Shown in pieces: positions 16,045 through 25,410 of a DNA stretch of 64,000 nucleotides (the first letter of the stretch is position 1; every line of letters begins with the position of its first letter). Position numbers and translations under genes: made by a program. Under the pieces are notes generated by a model. The model saw nothing but the letters and a program-made list of their open reading frames with translations. It ran no database searches and was not told the origin of the DNA. The stretch is taken from contig JAHHIE010000002.1 in the NCBI GenBank assembly GCA_019358945.1, positions 1-64,000 of the forward strand, read 5' to 3'. This DNA is from Stenomitos rutilans HA7619-LM2 (GTDB lineage: Bacteria > Cyanobacteriota > Cyanobacteriia > Leptolyngbyales > Leptolyngbyaceae).

Positions 16045-16239
16045 TCAACGTCTCGCCCTTGCGGCTCGTTTACTGGTGTTTTGTTTGGCAAACGCTTCCG
16101 CTGTTTCCACAACTTTGGTTAACTCCTGTACCACAATATTTTTGAGATTGTCGCGGTAGATGTTGCTCAATGCTGGACGTAAGCGCTTGAATAGATGCAC
16201 CAACTCGGTATAGCGATCCGGCTCTTGTTTTTGCTGCAT
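16045..16239 (-). CDS. Small basic helical protein
   Basis: 64 residues from ATG 16239, preceded by AGGGGG on its own strand. Helical, basic C-terminus (KRAARARR), suggesting nucleic-acid contact. Follows the polymerase gene by 7 bp. Function unknown. Confidence 0.5.
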   Translation of the reverse strand: MQQKQEPDRYTELVHLFKRLRPALSNIYRDNLKNIVVQELTKVVETAEAFAKQNTSKRAARARR

Positions 16240-16246
16240 ATGCCCC

Positions 16247-18250
16247 CTATTTGTCTGACCATGCTTTACAAACTTGCTTTTCCGGTGTGCTACCAAGGTC
16301 ATCCACTGGAATAGAAGTGATAAAAACTTTCATTGCTGCCTGCATCTCCACCAAGATCAGGCGAGAGACCGCGAGAGCATAAGCTTCGTCACAGACAGCA
16401 TCGAGTTCGTCGTGAGCGCAATTGCACAGGTACGCACCCCACTCTGGATGAGCATCAAACCCGTCAAGAATGCCTTTCATAGCCAGTTTGATCACATCCG
16501 CTTCAGTGCTTGTCCAGACAAAAGAACAGGCATCGGACAATTTGACAGAAGGTGGTGCAGATGGTTGAAAATCAGATTTAAATTTCCGCATGTGAATGCG
16601 TCGCCCTGACCAGCCATAGACAAGACTGTATGTGTCTTTTAATCCTGGCAAAGTGACACATACTTTATTAGCCTGGTCAACAATGTCTAGTTGATAACGG
16701 CGCAGTCCTGCGTAGGCAGTATCCCAAGCTTTCACTGCTAACTTGGCAACATCTTCAGAAAGGTCAATGCCAGCATCTGTCTTAGCTGTACGCTGTAATG
16801 TTGATGGCCCTGCACCATTCAACCGTCCGTAGAACACAGGTTTTGCTACCTGTCTTAACTGGTCTGCCCGTTGGCGATCGGGGGATGTCTTATCCTTACG
16901 AGTCTGCTTGATATACTCTGCTGACCAATCTAGCCCTTGTAGCTTTGCAAGCTTACTAGCTGTGACTGAGTGAAAGTCAGGATCATCACCACTGTTGTAA
17001 ATTTCCACCAATGTCTTATCACCACTTGCCTCCGCAGCAATCCGAGCATGGGCAGCAGACAAGTCAGAAATAATGAGTGCCTTACCTTCAGGCACTTTAA
17101 AGAACGAACGTACCTCAGGTAAGTTAAGTGCCTTGATCTCATCTGGCATGGAGATGGGATTAGGAGGGTTTTGCAAATTGACATTAGGAAATTGATCTTT
17201 AGCTTTGTCACCGCAAGTTGAACGCCCAAAGCCCGTTGGGCCTAACTGCCGAAAACTACCGCGTACAGAGCCATCAGAATAAGCGCGTTGACAACCCTTG
17301 ATGTAATCAATGTAGGTAGTCATCGTGCGCCACAGGCTCAAAGACTTCAGAGCGGGTTTGTCCCAATAGGGAGAAAGACCCCCCTGGTCTGTGCTCTCAA
17401 CTGTGATACCCAACGTCTTTTGAATGGCTTGTTTAACTTGCTTCGGGCTGTCAGGATTAACACCTGGAAATGTTTCATTGAATGGCTGCAGTAAAGCACC
17501 ACAAGCAGCTTCATATTGCTGTAAAACATCTCTGAGAGTTTCGATACAAACGGGAAAACCGTAATATTCCATTTGCACAAAGGCAGGGTTCGCACCACTT
17601 TCTGCTAGAGCAGGGCCACTCAGGTTGACATTGTCTAGCATCTTCCCCAGTTGCCTGAAGACATCGAGAACGACTAGAGAATCTTTTGCTGAATAATTAC
17701 GTTGCGCGTTTGTAAGCGCTCCACCAAAGTCAGATTTTTGCTCAGCCTTGTCCACCTCAATACCCAGCCGTGCACAGATTGCTTTGAGATTGTGACGGTA
17801 GGGTACTCCTGCCCAATACAACTGACTGAACAACATCACATCGCGGACACAACGCGTATCAAAGCCAAACTTAACTTTGACCCACAATTGATCAAACTTT
17901 AAGTTCTGCCCCACCACACGCACATCTGGGTCTCGCAACATCTGACCGAGTAAAGGTAAGAACCCTGTAGCATCCAGACGCTGGCGGCAAAGGTTGCAAT
18001 CATCCATAAACCCTCCCAAGTCCACCAACAGACTTAAGCCGTTGGTCAACCCAATGGAAATGAGTCTGATGTCGCCTCGCCAAGGGTCAAGGGCTGAACC
18101 ATTGCTAGCAAAGGTCTCAATGTCAAACCCAAACATTTTTGACTGTTGCCACTCGGTTAATGCGTCCGCCCAGCGCACATCTGAGGGTGTGACAATACAA
18201 GGATCTAAAGCAATTTCAGGTTCAAGCAAGAGAGCTGTTTGATAACTCAT
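16247..18250 (-). CDS. Phage-type family A DNA polymerase with 3'-5' exonuclease domain
   Basis: 667 residues. N-terminal DEDD exonuclease: FGFDIETFA (ExoI, ~residue 40), VGQNLKFDQLW (ExoII), and a Tyr/Asp region near YSAKDSLVV (ExoIII). Polymerase domain: motif A IISDLSAAHARIAAEASGD (~395) with Ala-His in place of the usual Ile-Glu after DxS, motif B RQVAKPVFYGRLNGAG (~465), motif C CNCAHDELDAVCDE (~610). There is no 5' nuclease domain, so it is a replicative phage/plasmid enzyme rather than chromosomal Pol I. ATGA overlap with the upstream primase/helicase gene indicates a replication operon. Confidence 0.9.
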   Translation of the reverse strand: MSYQTALLLEPEIALDPCIVTPSDVRWADALTEWQQSKMFGFDIETFASNGSALDPWRGDIRLISIGLTNGLSLLVDLGGFMDDCNLCRQRLDATGFLPLLGQMLRDPDVRVVGQNLKFDQLWVKVKFGFDTRCVRDVMLFSQLYWAGVPYRHNLKAICARLGIEVDKAEQKSDFGGALTNAQRNYSAKDSLVVLDVFRQLGKMLDNVNLSGPALAESGANPAFVQMEYYGFPVCIETLRDVLQQYEAACGALLQPFNETFPGVNPDSPKQVKQAIQKTLGITVESTDQGGLSPYWDKPALKSLSLWRTMTTYIDYIKGCQRAYSDGSVRGSFRQLGPTGFGRSTCGDKAKDQFPNVNLQNPPNPISMPDEIKALNLPEVRSFFKVPEGKALIISDLSAAHARIAAEASGDKTLVEIYNSGDDPDFHSVTASKLAKLQGLDWSAEYIKQTRKDKTSPDRQRADQLRQVAKPVFYGRLNGAGPSTLQRTAKTDAGIDLSEDVAKLAVKAWDTAYAGLRRYQLDIVDQANKVCVTLPGLKDTYSLVYGWSGRRIHMRKFKSDFQPSAPPSVKLSDACSFVWTSTEADVIKLAMKGILDGFDAHPEWGAYLCNCAHDELDAVCDEAYALAVSRLILVEMQAAMKVFITSIPVDDLGSTPEKQVCKAWSDK

Positions 18251-21168
18251 GGTGTCTCTCCTTGTTGTTGCAAGTAGTCGGAAAACAACATCAATTCACT
18301 CAATGGCACCCGTCGCGGAAACATATCTAGTTCCGCCTCTCCGTCCATCACACCCTTGATCCGCACCCCCTCGTTATTGACGCGCCTGAAATGCACCGGC
18401 GGGGTTAACCAAGCAACCAAATCACCCTTCTTCAAGGTAGGAACTGGCACAAGGGGGGGTGGCTTTGGTTGTGCTGCGTTTGTCACGTCTGTCACAACAT
18501 TTGTCACACCCTCTAACGCTTGCCCGGTATACTCTTGAGGTAGTTCTGTCACACTTTCAGAGATTTTTTTATTTTCTAAAACCTCTTCCACTTTGTTAAC
18601 TTCTGTAACGGTATCTGGAGGTTTTGAAAAATTTTGATTTTTTGTGACAAACAGGGTTTTTTCGTCTGTATTGCCTTCCCCTGTTGTGTTGTAAGGTGTG
18701 ACAAATTCGTCAAAAACCTGTGACAAATGTGACAAATCTACCTTTTCTGTGACAAACTTCCAGCGCAATGACTTTTTGTCACCGTGTGACAGTTCGCCTA
18801 AGCCAAGTTCAATAAGTTGCCTAATTTTGTCTCTTGCATCCTCAGCCGATTCGGCATAGCGTTTGCGAAGAATCTCCCGATCGCTGACTTCGCCAATGCG
18901 CTGGCTGAGTTCCACAATCTTGAGTAATTCGGGAGGGAGGTCAGTCTGAATTGTCTTGGCGTGTAGTAATTTGACCTGTTGGATGTAGTACTGACAGAGG
19001 TAGAGACTCCGTTGCATGGTTTTAGCGGGCACCCGGTCATCATCTGGGCATTCACCCAGGGCAATATCGAGGCAATGCAGCAGTAGTGCAATGCGGGCGG
19101 AGTAACCAATCATCTTGGCAAGGGCATTCTTAAAAGCGGCGGAACAGTACTCCCGTTGGTCTTCCACCCAGGACTCAAACTTGTAAAAGAGTTTTTGCGC
19201 TTCTGGAGAAAGTCGAAACATGCGGTCTGACGCTAAGTGGTCAAGCTTTGTGTAAACGTCCTCTAGTAGTGCACTGATGTCTGTAGGAGTGCTGCGATGG
19301 TCAGCCCTGATGTAGGGTGGATTGCTCCAAAGGATACGACCCCACATGCCATCACTATCTTCTTTGTTACCCATCTGTTGTTCCAGGACAGAGGTTTGGA
19401 TGGCTCCAGACAAAGAGACTGCCGACTTGGGTACAAAGACACTGGCATTCTCAGTCTTGCGGTCTGTCTTCAGGTCGCCGCCATTCCACAAGCGCAACAA
19501 CTTTTTACGGTCATTGCCTTTGCCACCAGACTTGTACTGGTCTAGTCCATCAAACAATTCTGCTAACTCGTCGTAGAGCAAGCTAAACCCAGTGGCTGAT
19601 TCCTCTTGAGCGTGCAAAGCAATAGCAGCATCAAGAGTAGTGTCTTCCAGGTAGTAGTGCCGCTGATTCGGTTGTTTGGGTACCTCAGAAGCGTCAGCTT
19701 CTGCGCGTTCCTCCCTCTTCTTACCGTCCCACTGCCGTTTGTTGATCTCATACTCTTCTTTACGAGCTTCAAACTCTTCACGGGCTTGCACCTGCAACTT
19801 CACCAAGGGTTTACGAATCACCTTCATGGCAGGCGATTTCTTAAACCCTGGTTCACCCACAAAGCCTGTCCACAAAACGCAAGGTTCTGTCCACCCTTGA
19901 TGCACTCGAATATCAGCACGGGTACCGACAATGCCAGCACACACCGCCATAAACACTTGGTGCAAACATTCGGGGGCAATGGGTAAGGCTAAAGCCTGTT
20001 GTGTGAGAGCATCAGCCAGGTAATTTGGGTAGACCTTGTGAAGATCCAGCCGATCCTTTGAGTAATAAGCCAGTTCCTGTAACAACTCTTTTTGGTTGTT
20101 CAGTGATTCAGCAGCATCGTCATCCGGCAATTCCAGGACAGACCGTTGCTGACTACGAGTGACAGCCTCTTTATAGAGTCGCCAAGCATACCCTTTGATG
20201 CAACCCTCGATCGCGTCGGGAGGGAGAGAGGTGGAGCGACTTTTTTGACTCGCGGAACGCCAGATTGTTTCTCTTTCTGCTGCCTCAATCGTTGGATGAC
20301 AGCAATCGCAGTATGCCTCAAACATTGACCGAGGGTCGTCGTCAAACCGTTGTCCAAGTGCTTGCAGATAATTGGCGGTACCAATGAGGTTTGCTGCTAA
20401 CGCAAACCCTCGGTCATTCCGTACACCCTCACCTACACCCCGCGCAATCAGGCTGCGGTTCTCATGACTAAGGCACAACTCTAACGGTATGCTCTCAGCC
20501 AGCGGTACTGTACAACGTTCTTCAAACGTGTGCCAGCGCATTGAAATTTGCGTATCCGTGCTGTCAAGCTGTATCTGTGGTACAGCTTGCCTGAGCATGT
20601 CATAGCTGTAATCACTGTTGCTCTGACTGACAATCTGCACTTGTCCTGCTTCTGGGTGCCAGCAGCCAGCTAGACGCATCACCCGACTGGGGTTCTTAAG
20701 TTTGCGATCGGCGTTCGCATACTCCAATAGGTCTGTTTGTAAAACCTTCCAGGCCTCTGGGTAACAGGGTTCTTCCAATAGCCAGAAAGAGTAAACTGAC
20801 CGATTGCTAGTATCAACTTGGATGGTTGGCTCAGGTAACTGTAAAGATTGCCACAGTACCTTACTAGCCTCCCGCTCCAGATCATCGTGTTCGTAGAAGA
20901 CAGCACGACCACTCTTAATCTCGTCGTCTTTATGACCGCCGCCATTCACCACAAAATAGATACTCTTACCTTCAGCCTGGTAAGCCTCTAAGGCAGACCA
21001 ATCCAAGTCAGGCATGATTTCACTACGGTTAATCCCTTTCTCCAGTTTGTTCTTAGAAAACAAGCGCAGAAACACAAAATCTCCGTCTTGGTACCCCAGT
21101 GATCTCAGATGGGCGATTGCTTGCCCCTTGTCAATGGGACAGTTTGTTGCGACGCTTTGGTTAGCCAT
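18247..21168 (-). CDS. DUF3987-containing primase/helicase-type replication protein
   Basis: 973 residues. The N-terminal ~220 residues resemble a RepB/archaeo-eukaryotic primase fold (IYFVVNGGGHKDDEI, AVFYEHDD, PSRVMRLAGCWH). A middle PriCT-like segment includes CHPTIEAAERETIWRSASQ. Residues ~390-760 match DUF3987: LEDTTLDAAIALHAQEES, LYDELAELFDGLDQYKSGG, LWNGGDLKTDRKTE and SGAIQTSVLEQQMG. The C-terminus is a long linker plus a small beta domain (KKGDLVAWLTPPVHFRRV). Probably the initiator/primase of the element, working with the adjacent polymerase. Confidence 0.75.
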   Translation of the reverse strand: MANQSVATNCPIDKGQAIAHLRSLGYQDGDFVFLRLFSKNKLEKGINRSEIMPDLDWSALEAYQAEGKSIYFVVNGGGHKDDEIKSGRAVFYEHDDLEREASKVLWQSLQLPEPTIQVDTSNRSVYSFWLLEEPCYPEAWKVLQTDLLEYANADRKLKNPSRVMRLAGCWHPEAGQVQIVSQSNSDYSYDMLRQAVPQIQLDSTDTQISMRWHTFEERCTVPLAESIPLELCLSHENRSLIARGVGEGVRNDRGFALAANLIGTANYLQALGQRFDDDPRSMFEAYCDCCHPTIEAAERETIWRSASQKSRSTSLPPDAIEGCIKGYAWRLYKEAVTRSQQRSVLELPDDDAAESLNNQKELLQELAYYSKDRLDLHKVYPNYLADALTQQALALPIAPECLHQVFMAVCAGIVGTRADIRVHQGWTEPCVLWTGFVGEPGFKKSPAMKVIRKPLVKLQVQAREEFEARKEEYEINKRQWDGKKREERAEADASEVPKQPNQRHYYLEDTTLDAAIALHAQEESATGFSLLYDELAELFDGLDQYKSGGKGNDRKKLLRLWNGGDLKTDRKTENASVFVPKSAVSLSGAIQTSVLEQQMGNKEDSDGMWGRILWSNPPYIRADHRSTPTDISALLEDVYTKLDHLASDRMFRLSPEAQKLFYKFESWVEDQREYCSAAFKNALAKMIGYSARIALLLHCLDIALGECPDDDRVPAKTMQRSLYLCQYYIQQVKLLHAKTIQTDLPPELLKIVELSQRIGEVSDREILRKRYAESAEDARDKIRQLIELGLGELSHGDKKSLRWKFVTEKVDLSHLSQVFDEFVTPYNTTGEGNTDEKTLFVTKNQNFSKPPDTVTEVNKVEEVLENKKISESVTELPQEYTGQALEGVTNVVTDVTNAAQPKPPPLVPVPTLKKGDLVAWLTPPVHFRRVNNEGVRIKGVMDGEAELDMFPRRVPLSELMLFSDYLQQQGETP

Positions 21169-21267
21169 TTTCAGGTATCTATGCGTGGGGAATGGTTAGG
21201 AGCGGATCGAGAGGTGAGACTCTCGACCGCTCCGTTAAATAGAATTAAGAGGGTCTAGGGAAGTGAT

Positions 21268-22002
21268 TCAGAAAGGTATGGCATCTTTTGCTGCTTCTGT
21301 AATCTTTTCTACCTGCTCTTTTGCAGCTTCTACAGAGCCAAAAAGTGTGGCAATCTTCTCCAGACGGCGCGGCTTCAGAATCCACTCTCGTGCCTCATCA
21401 AACTCGTCTACGTGAGCAGCCTTGTTCAACATGGTTTGGAAGGTGTCCCAGTCCGGATGGCCTGGTGCTGACGCAGGTGCAGGGGTACCATCATCAAACG
21501 GGTTGTCGCCAGTCAGTAGAGCCTCAAGGTTGATAGCAGCTTCCTTGTAAGCTGTGATGGTGTCTTTGGCAGCAGGTTTAGCGGGTGATGGCTGTACGGT
21601 GTACTTTGTGTCCATACCATTACCAGAACGGCTAATTGTGATGTCGTAACCGTTGGGATGCCCCCACTCGTCATTGTCGTAAAAAGCTTCTAGCTGATCC
21701 TGGACAGAGACTTGTGTAATCTCCCAGATCGCAAGTTGCTCTTTGGCATAGTCCCAGACGACCATCGCCCAGAAGTATTTGATGCTCTCTGGCTTGCCAG
21801 TCTTGTCGCTCAGGCGAATATCGGTTGGGTTGCCAGGATGCTCCATGGAGCGGACGGGTTTGTTCTGGTTATTCCAGTACACATAGCCAACTGTGGCATC
21901 CGAAAGAATGCGTACTTTGTTCTTGCCGTCCTGAGGACGGAAGTAGTTGCCACCACCAGAGGTGCGGACGGGGCGAGATTCAACAGCGGGTAAAAAGCCC
22001 AT
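21268..22002 (-). CDS. Probable phage single-stranded DNA-binding protein
   Basis: 244 residues. KNKVRILSDATVGYVYWN, then IKYFWAMVVWDYAKEQLAIWEITQ, has the layout of phage ssDNA-binding proteins of the gp32-like type: a short basic start, a beta-rich core and a C-terminal acidic helical part. It precedes the primase and polymerase genes in the same direction. Assignment rests on general pattern and context. Confidence 0.4.
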   Translation of the reverse strand: MGFLPAVESRPVRTSGGGNYFRPQDGKNKVRILSDATVGYVYWNNQNKPVRSMEHPGNPTDIRLSDKTGKPESIKYFWAMVVWDYAKEQLAIWEITQVSVQDQLEAFYDNDEWGHPNGYDITISRSGNGMDTKYTVQPSPAKPAAKDTITAYKEAAINLEALLTGDNPFDDGTPAPASAPGHPDWDTFQTMLNKAAHVDEFDEAREWILKPRRLEKIATLFGSVEAAKEQVEKITEAAKDAIPF

Positions 22003-22165
22003 ATGAGGTTCCTGTTGTGAGTGTTGTGAGTAGAACGTTGCCCGTAGGCGATGTCGTTGTACGGCAGGTTTAAGGTTTCAGCCGCTTCAACCTGGATGAG
22101 AAGAGAAAAGGGCGATGGCTAAGTCGCCCATTCGTCGCAAAACGAACACTGCAAAACTTGATTAA

Positions 22166-22564
22166 CTAAAACGGGGACTCGTCTTCCCCCCAACTTTCCC
22201 GAAAGCACCAGCGCTTGCTCTGGAACTCTGGATGCTGACGTACAGCCTGCATCACTTCCAAAAAACCTGGTGCATTGGTGACGAGATTCACAAGAGCATC
22301 CTCGTCTTCCCATTCGTTTTCCATGAGGATCATTAAGCGCTCGATTTGATCGACAGGTCGATCGAGATGAATCGCTGTGATGTAAAACGTCTGCGGGGTT
22401 GTCTTCTCTGGTACGCGCTGCGTCTCGATCACTTGCTGCGCTGCCACCTGTCGGTAAACTCGTAGCGCCTCGTCCGCACGTTGGGCTACGGCTAAAGATT
22501 GGAGTGCCTCGGTTTGTGGGGATGGCGCGATCGGCTCTTGAGTCGTCGTTGCTGCTGTTATCAT
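22166..22564 (-). CDS. Unknown helical protein, first gene of the leftward early operon
   Basis: 132 residues, mostly helical (LAVAQRADEALRVYRQVAAQQV), acidic C-terminal part. No family recognised. First gene leftward from the regulatory region at 22565-22743. Confidence 0.5.
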   Translation of the reverse strand: MITAATTTQEPIAPSPQTEALQSLAVAQRADEALRVYRQVAAQQVIETQRVPEKTTPQTFYITAIHLDRPVDQIERLMILMENEWEDEDALVNLVTNAPGFLEVMQAVRQHPEFQSKRWCFRESWGEDESPF

Positions 22565-22743
22565 TTGTAATATCCGTAAGTTGCTTGTAACGGCTTGTGG
22601 TAGAAGACCAGCGCTGGAAGCCTCGGAAACTGTCAGCGCTGGCTCTTGTCAATAGGCTTGCTTTCGCTTGCCCTCCTCTATTATTACAAGAAAACTGGGG
22701 AATTACAAGAAAACTGGGAAATCTGTTGTAGAATAGGGATGTA
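22565..22743. promoter_or_regulatory. Divergent control region with TTACAAG boxes
   Basis: Between the leftward early operon and the XRE repressor gene. ATTACAAGAAAACTGGG occurs twice in tandem (from ~22684 and ~22702), and CTTGTAA/CTTGT inverses lie near the left end (~22584-22600). The arrangement resembles a phage repressor operator set. Confidence 0.55.
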
Positions 22744-22977
22744 ATGAAGCTTTCAGGGGGTGAATTTGTGAAGGTGTTTCGGGAAAGAACTGGTAAAAAC
22801 CAGCGCGAATTTGGTGCCGAGATCGGTGTGAGTGACCAGACAGTGAGCAACTGGGAGACAGGGGTTTCTAAACCCAAGTTGAATCCTCCGCAAATGCTTA
22901 AGCTTTGCCAGTTACTTAATTGTTCGTTGGAAGATCTTGCGGAAGCTTTCTCAAGTTCAGATAAATCAGCGGCTTGA
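22744..22977 (+). CDS. XRE-family repressor
   Basis: 77 residues with a Cro/C1-type HTH: FREFGAEIG-like helix 2, recognition helix VSDQTVSNWETGVSKP. It faces the leftward replication operon across an operator region with repeated TTACAAG boxes, so it is likely the element's master repressor of early genes and of itself. Confidence 0.85.
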   Translation: MKLSGGEFVKVFRERTGKNQREFGAEIGVSDQTVSNWETGVSKPKLNPPQMLKLCQLLNCSLEDLAEAFSSSDKSAA

Positions 22978-23070
22978 TTAGGAAGGCGACGCACAGACGT
23001 TTCAGAGAGTGTGCGATCGCCCGTCGTTTCAAGAGTGCGATCGCAATTTGAATAGGGAGAGAATATAAAC

Positions 23071-23265
23071 ATGTTTAGACTCACTGAAGAACAGAAGCAG
23101 GGGATTAAAGCGGATGCATTGCGCGAGTGCGTTTTGTTTGCCTATGCTCACGGACGGATCACTGAGGGATGCGGCATGGACTTGCTGGGCATTGATCGTC
23201 TGGGCTTTCGAGGCTTATGGCTGGCGTTTTTGGCGGTCAATCCTGATGTTGAAACGCTGGACTAG
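23071..23265 (+). CDS. Small HTH-like protein (UPF0175-like pattern)
   Basis: 64 residues, preceded by AGGGAGAG 13 bp upstream. LRECVLFAYAHGRITEGCGMDLLGIDRLGF looks like the helix-turn-helix of UPF0175-type antitoxins, but the rest is too short to assign. No toxin partner is next to it. A strong terminator follows. Confidence 0.5.
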   Translation: MFRLTEEQKQGIKADALRECVLFAYAHGRITEGCGMDLLGIDRLGFRGLWLAFLAVNPDVETLD

Positions 23266-23292
23266 CCTGTTTGTGACCCAGCGATCGCCTAG

Positions 23293-23329
23293 TCCTCCCT
23301 CTGTGTCACCAGATGGGAGGATTCTTTTT
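23293..23329 (+). terminator. Intrinsic terminator after the small HTH gene
   Basis: Arms TCCTCCC (23293-23299) and GGGAGGA (23315-23321) followed by TTCTTTTT. Ends the rightward repressor transcript just before the convergent gene at 23328. Confidence 0.75.
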
Positions 23330-23840
23330 AAGGGCTGGACCTAGAAGCTCGATCGAGATACTCCTGCCACTGCGTCCAAACCCCGTTCTGCACAAAACCC
23401 CAATCACGTCGCCGCTTGCCCGTGAAAAACAGGGTCCAGGTTTCACCACCCGCTCTCTCTGGGTCTAGCTCCAACCGATGCAACGCTTCAGCTGATCGCA
23501 TTCGGAACGAACCAGCACCACGCCAAAATTTACCTTCAGGTGTGTACTCCCAATAGCCACCCGTCAGAAGCAGCGAGGCCCAGTGCCAGGGATGGTCATG
23601 GAGGGCGCGATCGTGGTCTGATCGACAGATGTGATGCAGCAGTAGATTAAAAGGTGGTTCTTGAATGTTGCTGCTGTTTTGCCCATCTTTACGACCCTGA
23701 AACAGCAAGAAGTAGCGTTCCAGGTAGACCGACCCGCTTTGGTCGTCGAGGATGACACGCAGGCGATCGTGCCTTGCCAAGAAGTCAGCTAATCTGTGCA
23801 AGAGCTTGAGCATGGGTTTTGAGTAACGTTTAGGCATCAT
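23328..23840 (-). CDS. Cupin-like phage protein
   Basis: 170 residues. HHICRSDHDRALHDHPWHWASLLLTGGYWEY has the metal-binding histidines of a cupin strand pair; later RLEL and WTLFFTGKRRRDWGF close the barrel. This is a family seen in phages and annotated as cupin-domain; substrate unknown. Coupled to the upstream gene by TGATG. Confidence 0.55.
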   Translation of the reverse strand: MMPKRYSKPMLKLLHRLADFLARHDRLRVILDDQSGSVYLERYFLLFQGRKDGQNSSNIQEPPFNLLLHHICRSDHDRALHDHPWHWASLLLTGGYWEYTPEGKFWRGAGSFRMRSAEALHRLELDPERAGGETWTLFFTGKRRRDWGFVQNGVWTQWQEYLDRASRSSP

Positions 23841-24019
23841 CAGGACTTGCGATAGAGCGTTTCAAGGGTTTCTTTCTGCGTTTCCAGGTCTAGTTCGCGT
23901 TCAAGTTGGCGGCATTTCTTGTAAGTAGTGATCGCGCTTTTGGTAGCAGCAACGAGGTCAAACATTGACTTGACAGTGAAGCTCAGAGAAATTGCTGTTA
24001 ACAGGGCCAAGCTCATCAT
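23840..24019 (-). CDS. Small membrane protein with coiled-coil tail
   Basis: 59 residues: one hydrophobic helix (SLALLTAISLSFTVKSMF) and a charged helix (KKCRQLERELDLETQKETLE). Coupled on both sides by overlapping start/stop codons. Could be a spanin- or holin-like part, but nothing specific supports that. Confidence 0.5.
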   Translation of the reverse strand: MMSLALLTAISLSFTVKSMFDLVAATKSAITTYKKCRQLERELDLETQKETLETLYRKS

Positions 24020-24129
24020 TGCCTCCGCTGAACGGGAGATTGAGCCGCTTGCTCTCTTTGCCAGAGCACTGCCAGTCGCAGCAGCTTGAGATGGAACGGG
24101 GGGTAGGTGGGGTAGTAGGTGAGTTTCAT
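24016..24129 (-). CDS. 37-residue small protein
   Basis: MKLTYYPTYPPFHLKLLRLA...; coupled at both ends by ATGA overlaps with the 24126 and 23840 genes, which is the main evidence for translation. Function unknown. Confidence 0.4.
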   Translation of the reverse strand: MKLTYYPTYPPFHLKLLRLAVLWQREQAAQSPVQRRQ

Positions 24130-24623
24130 GCCTCTACCTCCTGATACTCAACCGCCACCACCACCGCTTTCACGATCGACCCAGGTTCGTTGTCCTGAAA
24201 AACATGCCAGTGTGGCGGGATCATAAAAGCGTGGTTGGCGTGAAAGCGAAACCAGACAGAGCCAGGCTCAACGCCATCACCCAGCTCCAGCAGGTCAGTG
24301 CCGATTTGCAGCACAACACCTGGATTCTGTTGGCAGAAAAGCGGGCACGGCTCCCAGACAGCGCTGACGATGTAGGCTTCTTCCAAGCGATAGGTCAGTA
24401 CACCGCCGTGCTGCAACGTGATTTTGAGCCAACAACCGCGCAGCGCTGTTTGCACGCCCTTTGCTTTGGCAGTGGGCAATGGTAGCGCGATCGGCAGCAC
24501 ATCCTTACCTGAGAAGGCATACCATTCACGTGAAAGGTGATTGAAGAAAGGTTCGCTGTAGTTGTGTTGCTGACAGTAATGCCAGACTAGAGCGGGAACG
24601 GAAGAGAGAGGAGTGTGGGTCAT
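24126..24623 (-). CDS. Unknown 165-residue protein
   Basis: Beta-rich C-terminal half (WFRFHANHAFMIPPHWHVFQ). No family recognised. ATGA overlaps with both neighbours place it in a continuous operon from 27.96 to 23.33 kb. Confidence 0.5.
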   Translation of the reverse strand: MTHTPLSSVPALVWHYCQQHNYSEPFFNHLSREWYAFSGKDVLPIALPLPTAKAKGVQTALRGCWLKITLQHGGVLTYRLEEAYIVSAVWEPCPLFCQQNPGVVLQIGTDLLELGDGVEPGSVWFRFHANHAFMIPPHWHVFQDNEPGSIVKAVVVAVEYQEVEA

Positions 24624-24838
24624 GCCTCCCCTCCCGCCGATCGCTTAAACAACGCATCTAAATACACCCGCGCTGCCGCCCTCGACTCCCCCACATCGCC
24701 AGTGCGGTTCTGCAACAGAAACAATGCCAAGGCAGCGGCAAAGACCCGATCGGTGTCGTAGCCAGGTCGTAACGCCAGAAACGCCCTCAGCGAGTCGTGA
24801 AGATGCTCTGGCACTTCAATCAGTAGGGAGACTGTCAT
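24620..24838 (-). CDS. DUF2811 small protein
   Basis: 72 residues: IEVPEHLHDSLRAFL then DTDRVFAAALALFLLQN and RAAARVYLDALF. This is the cyanobacterial DUF2811 pattern. Family function unknown; chromosomal copies are common in cyanobacteria, so the element probably captured one. Confidence 0.7.
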   Translation of the reverse strand: MTVSLLIEVPEHLHDSLRAFLALRPGYDTDRVFAAALALFLLQNRTGDVGESRAAARVYLDALFKRSAGGEA

Positions 24839-25410
24839 CGCGTTACTCCTGCCGTTAGCTCAAAACGGCTGCTGGGCAAGTAAAAGACCCAACTTGATTC
24901 GCCAAACTCCAGCGTGAAATACTTTCGTGCCCACTCTTCGCGCATGGTGCGGTTAGGTGCAATCTTGAGCAGGTGTTCGCGGTAGTGCGTGCGATCGTTG
25001 CCTCGATCGGCAAACAACACCCCTCGAAACCATTCAGGACGCGGTTCGATCCGTGATCGCCTGAAAGTGTGGATAAACGTGTGCAAATGCAACCCAGGGA
25101 AAGCGTCACTCAAGCAGGTGCGATGGTATGCACCTTGCCACCCTTGTTTAAATTCGCGCTCCCACCTTGGTAGTTTCTGAGCAAGGTAATCACTCCACTT
25201 TTGCCCGTTGTCCGCCTCTACGCTGGCAACGGCTTCTAGCAAGTCGTAAGCGGCATTAAGATCTTGCGCGACCTCGGTTGCTTTTTGTAAGCGTTGAGGG
25301 TTTAAGTCTGGGTGCCACTGCCGGATCATTCGCCTGTAAGCATCCTTAAGCTGAATCAAGGTAAAGGGTGATTCCAGCGCTAAAAGATTGATAGCCTCTT
25401 CAAAAGTCAC
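24835..25410 (-). CDS. J-domain (DnaJ-like) protein
   Basis: 191 residues. Residues ~15-60 carry a J-domain core: LKDAYRRMIRQWHPDLNPQR with the diagnostic HPD, then helix IV AYDLLEAV. The remaining ~130 residues have no zinc-finger or DnaJ C-terminal domain. It may recruit host DnaK, as phages do for replisome remodelling; partner inferred. Confidence 0.65.
   Translation of the reverse strand: MTFEEAINLLALESPFTLIQLKDAYRRMIRQWHPDLNPQRLQKATEVAQDLNAAYDLLEAVASVEADNGQKWSDYLAQKLPRWEREFKQGWQGAYHRTCLSDAFPGLHLHTFIHTFRRSRIEPRPEWFRGVLFADRGNDRTHYREHLLKIAPNRTMREEWARKYFTLEFGESSWVFYLPSSRFELTAGVTR

Noticed and set aside
22119-23084. Long minus-strand frame of 321 codons
   Set aside because: It runs through the XRE gene, its operator and part of the 132-residue gene on the same strand in a different frame; Ser/Arg-rich composition without motifs.
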